Below, piece by piece: positions 5,057 through 6,157 of a stretch of 6,157 bases of DNA. The position numbers were made by a program, and so were the translations under genes. Under the pieces are notes generated by a model. It had not been told where the DNA came from. It did no database searches and saw only the letters and a program-made list of their open reading frames with translations. Every line of letters begins with the position of its first letter. Within the stretch, counting starts at the first letter, position 1. The DNA comes from Clostridiales bacterium (GTDB lineage Bacteria; Bacillota; Clostridia; Christensenellales; Aristaeellaceae), in the NCBI GenBank assembly GCA_012522875.1, contig JAAYJP010000200.1:1-6157 (forward strand), read 5' to 3'.

Positions 5057-6157
5057 TGAAGAAACCAGCAAATCCGGCGGAATCCACCCTCACTGCACAT
5101 CCGCCCTGCACTGTGGGGCCGACAGCCTATGACCGGGTGTGGGACGCCGTGCGCTTTTACGGCAACCGGGCGCTTCTTATCGGGGGAGAGAAGGCGCTGG
5201 CGGCGGGGCTCTATCCGCTGGAAAAGGCCCTGGACGGCTGTGGCGTGACGCTATCTGTATGGCCGTTCCAGGGTGAAGCCACCCGGGAGGTTGCAAAGGA
5301 AGCGGCGGCGTCCGCCAAGTCCCTGGGGGCTGATATCGTCTTTGGCATGGGCGGCGGGCGCGCCATCGACACAGCCAAGGCGGCTGCGCACTGGGCGGGG
5401 CTGCCGGTGATGGCTTTTCCCACCATCCCGGCCACCTGTGCCGCGGTCACGGCGCTGGCGGTGCTGCATCAGCCAGGCAAAGAGGCCTGCGACCCGTTTT
5501 TGTTTCTGGACGCACCGCCCGGGCATGTGTTCCTGCACACAGGGATCCTGGCGGCGGCGCCTGACAAGTATCTCAGGGCTGGCATTGGCGACAGCATCGC
5601 CAAGCATGTGGAATCCGCGTTCAAGGCGGGGCGGGAGGCCCTGGCCTTTGGAGACAGCCTGGGCTTGGCGATGGCCGCGTTTGGCTATGAGACCCTTCTT
5701 CGGGTAGGCGAAGGAGCGCTTCAGGACGCTGGGAGGGGCCTTGATACCCCGACTTTCCGCCTGGCCTGTGGGATTTGCGTCATAAACACCGGGATTGTGA
5801 GCCTCCTGGTGCAGGAACGCTTCAACGGCGGCCTGGCCCACGCGCTGTATTACGCCCTGGAGGAACTTCCCGCGTTGAGGGATCGGCTGCATGGCGAGGT
5901 GGTGGCCTGGGGCAGCCTGGTACAGTTGTGCCTGGAAGGAAAAGTGCAGAAAGCCTTGGCCCTTAATCAGTTCCTCCAATCTCTGGGGATTCCGGGCACC
6001 CTGATAGCCTATGGGCTAAAAGCGGATGACCCGGCGTTTATTTCCAGACTGCCCCGGGTATTGGGACAGCCGGACATGAAAGAAGCCCCTTGCCTGGTGG
6101 ACGAAGCGATGCTTTACAGGGCGGTTCTGCTGGCGGAGTCGCTGGGTGTGAAGGCGG
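5053..6157 (+). CDS. Iron-containing/GldA-like dehydrogenase, YbdH (HcxA)-like, cut by the window edge
   Basis: An open frame of 368 codons starting at ATG 5053, overlapping the aminotransferase stop (ATGA), and continuing past the window edge without a stop. A second ATG at 5056 is equally possible; the Shine-Dalgarno GGGAAGG (5038-5044) is modest. It belongs to the group III metal-dependent alcohol dehydrogenases. The dinucleotide-binding loop is GMGGGRAIDTAK (98-109), and metal ligands are predicted as Asp180 (AGIGDSIAKH), His263 (GGLAHALYYALEELP) and His280 (LHGEVVAWG). The substrate loop FPTIPATCAAVTALAV (122-137) resembles E. coli YbdH/HcxA, a 2-oxo acid reductase, more than glycerol dehydrogenase, which has an Asp where Cys129 stands. 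E. coli YbdH is about 362 aa, and this frame ends in a YbdH-like VKA, so only a few residues are probably missing. About 15 N-terminal residues look like an extension. Likely role: NAD(P)H-dependent reduction of the 2-oxo acid made by the upstream enzyme, an inference from context. Confidence 0.88.
   Translation, partial: MMKKPANPAESTLTAHPPCTVGPTAYDRVWDAVRFYGNRALLIGGEKALAAGLYPLEKALDGCGVTLSVWPFQGEATREVAKEAAASAKSLGADIVFGMGGGRAIDTAKAAAHWAGLPVMAFPTIPATCAAVTALAVLHQPGKEACDPFLFLDAPPGHVFLHTGILAAAPDKYLRAGIGDSIAKHVESAFKAGREALAFGDSLGLAMAAFGYETLLRVGEGALQDAGRGLDTPTFRLACGICVINTGIVSLLVQERFNGGLAHALYYALEELPALRDRLHGEVVAWGSLVQLCLEGKVQKALALNQFLQSLGIPGTLIAYGLKADDPAFISRLPRVLGQPDMKEAPCLVDEAMLYRAVLLAESLGVKA

Noticed and set aside
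5251..5979. A 242-codon minus-strand frame opposite the dehydrogenase
   Set aside because: The + strand frame here has the full dehydrogenase motif set, and this one is its mirror in GC-rich sequence.

Overview
This is an ordinary-looking chromosomal segment from a GC-rich bacterium. It is most likely a member of the Bacillota (Clostridia-like). That placement is inferred from strong GGAGG-type ribosome binding sites, a two-domain (CTC-type) bL25 with an acidic Ala/Glu/Pro tail, and short sigma-70-like promoters; no marker gene settles it. I see no mobile element, CRISPR array, tRNA, rRNA or phage gene. Six protein genes fill the window, and the last one runs off the right edge.

Left part (1-1927): an aldo/keto reductase of the YghZ/Gpr type is on the minus strand and ends at a stem-loop terminator at the left edge. 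It is transcribed divergently from exodeoxyribonuclease III (xth). The roughly 100-bp gap between them holds a perfect 12-bp inverted repeat. Each arm carries a TATACT -10 hexamer facing outward, so one protein bound there could control carbonyl detoxification and abasic-site DNA repair together. This is the most striking regulatory structure in the window.

Middle part (1928-3600): a general stress/ribosomal protein of the bL25/CTC family (+) converges on an amino-acid-type solute-binding protein (-). A single 12-bp hairpin flanked by A and T runs terminates both. The binding protein has an export signal but no lipobox cysteine, and no ABC permease or ATPase gene beside it.

Right part (3544-6157): a 340-bp divergent intergenic region includes an AT-rich stretch (about 33% GC by hand count over 3601-3840) in otherwise GC-rich DNA. 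It carries the binding protein's promoter and the promoter of a two-gene operon. The operon encodes a fold-type I PLP aminotransferase (YbdL/kynurenine aminotransferase-like) and, overlapping it by 4 nt, an iron-containing/GldA-like dehydrogenase closest in motifs to E. coli YbdH (HcxA). Together they could convert an amino acid to its 2-oxo acid and then to a 2-hydroxy acid. The same two families are neighbours in E. coli (ybdL and ybdH). The substrate pairing is inference.

I did not find a clearly unprecedented system. The best leads are the symmetric divergent operator-promoter and the aminotransferase-dehydrogenase module.
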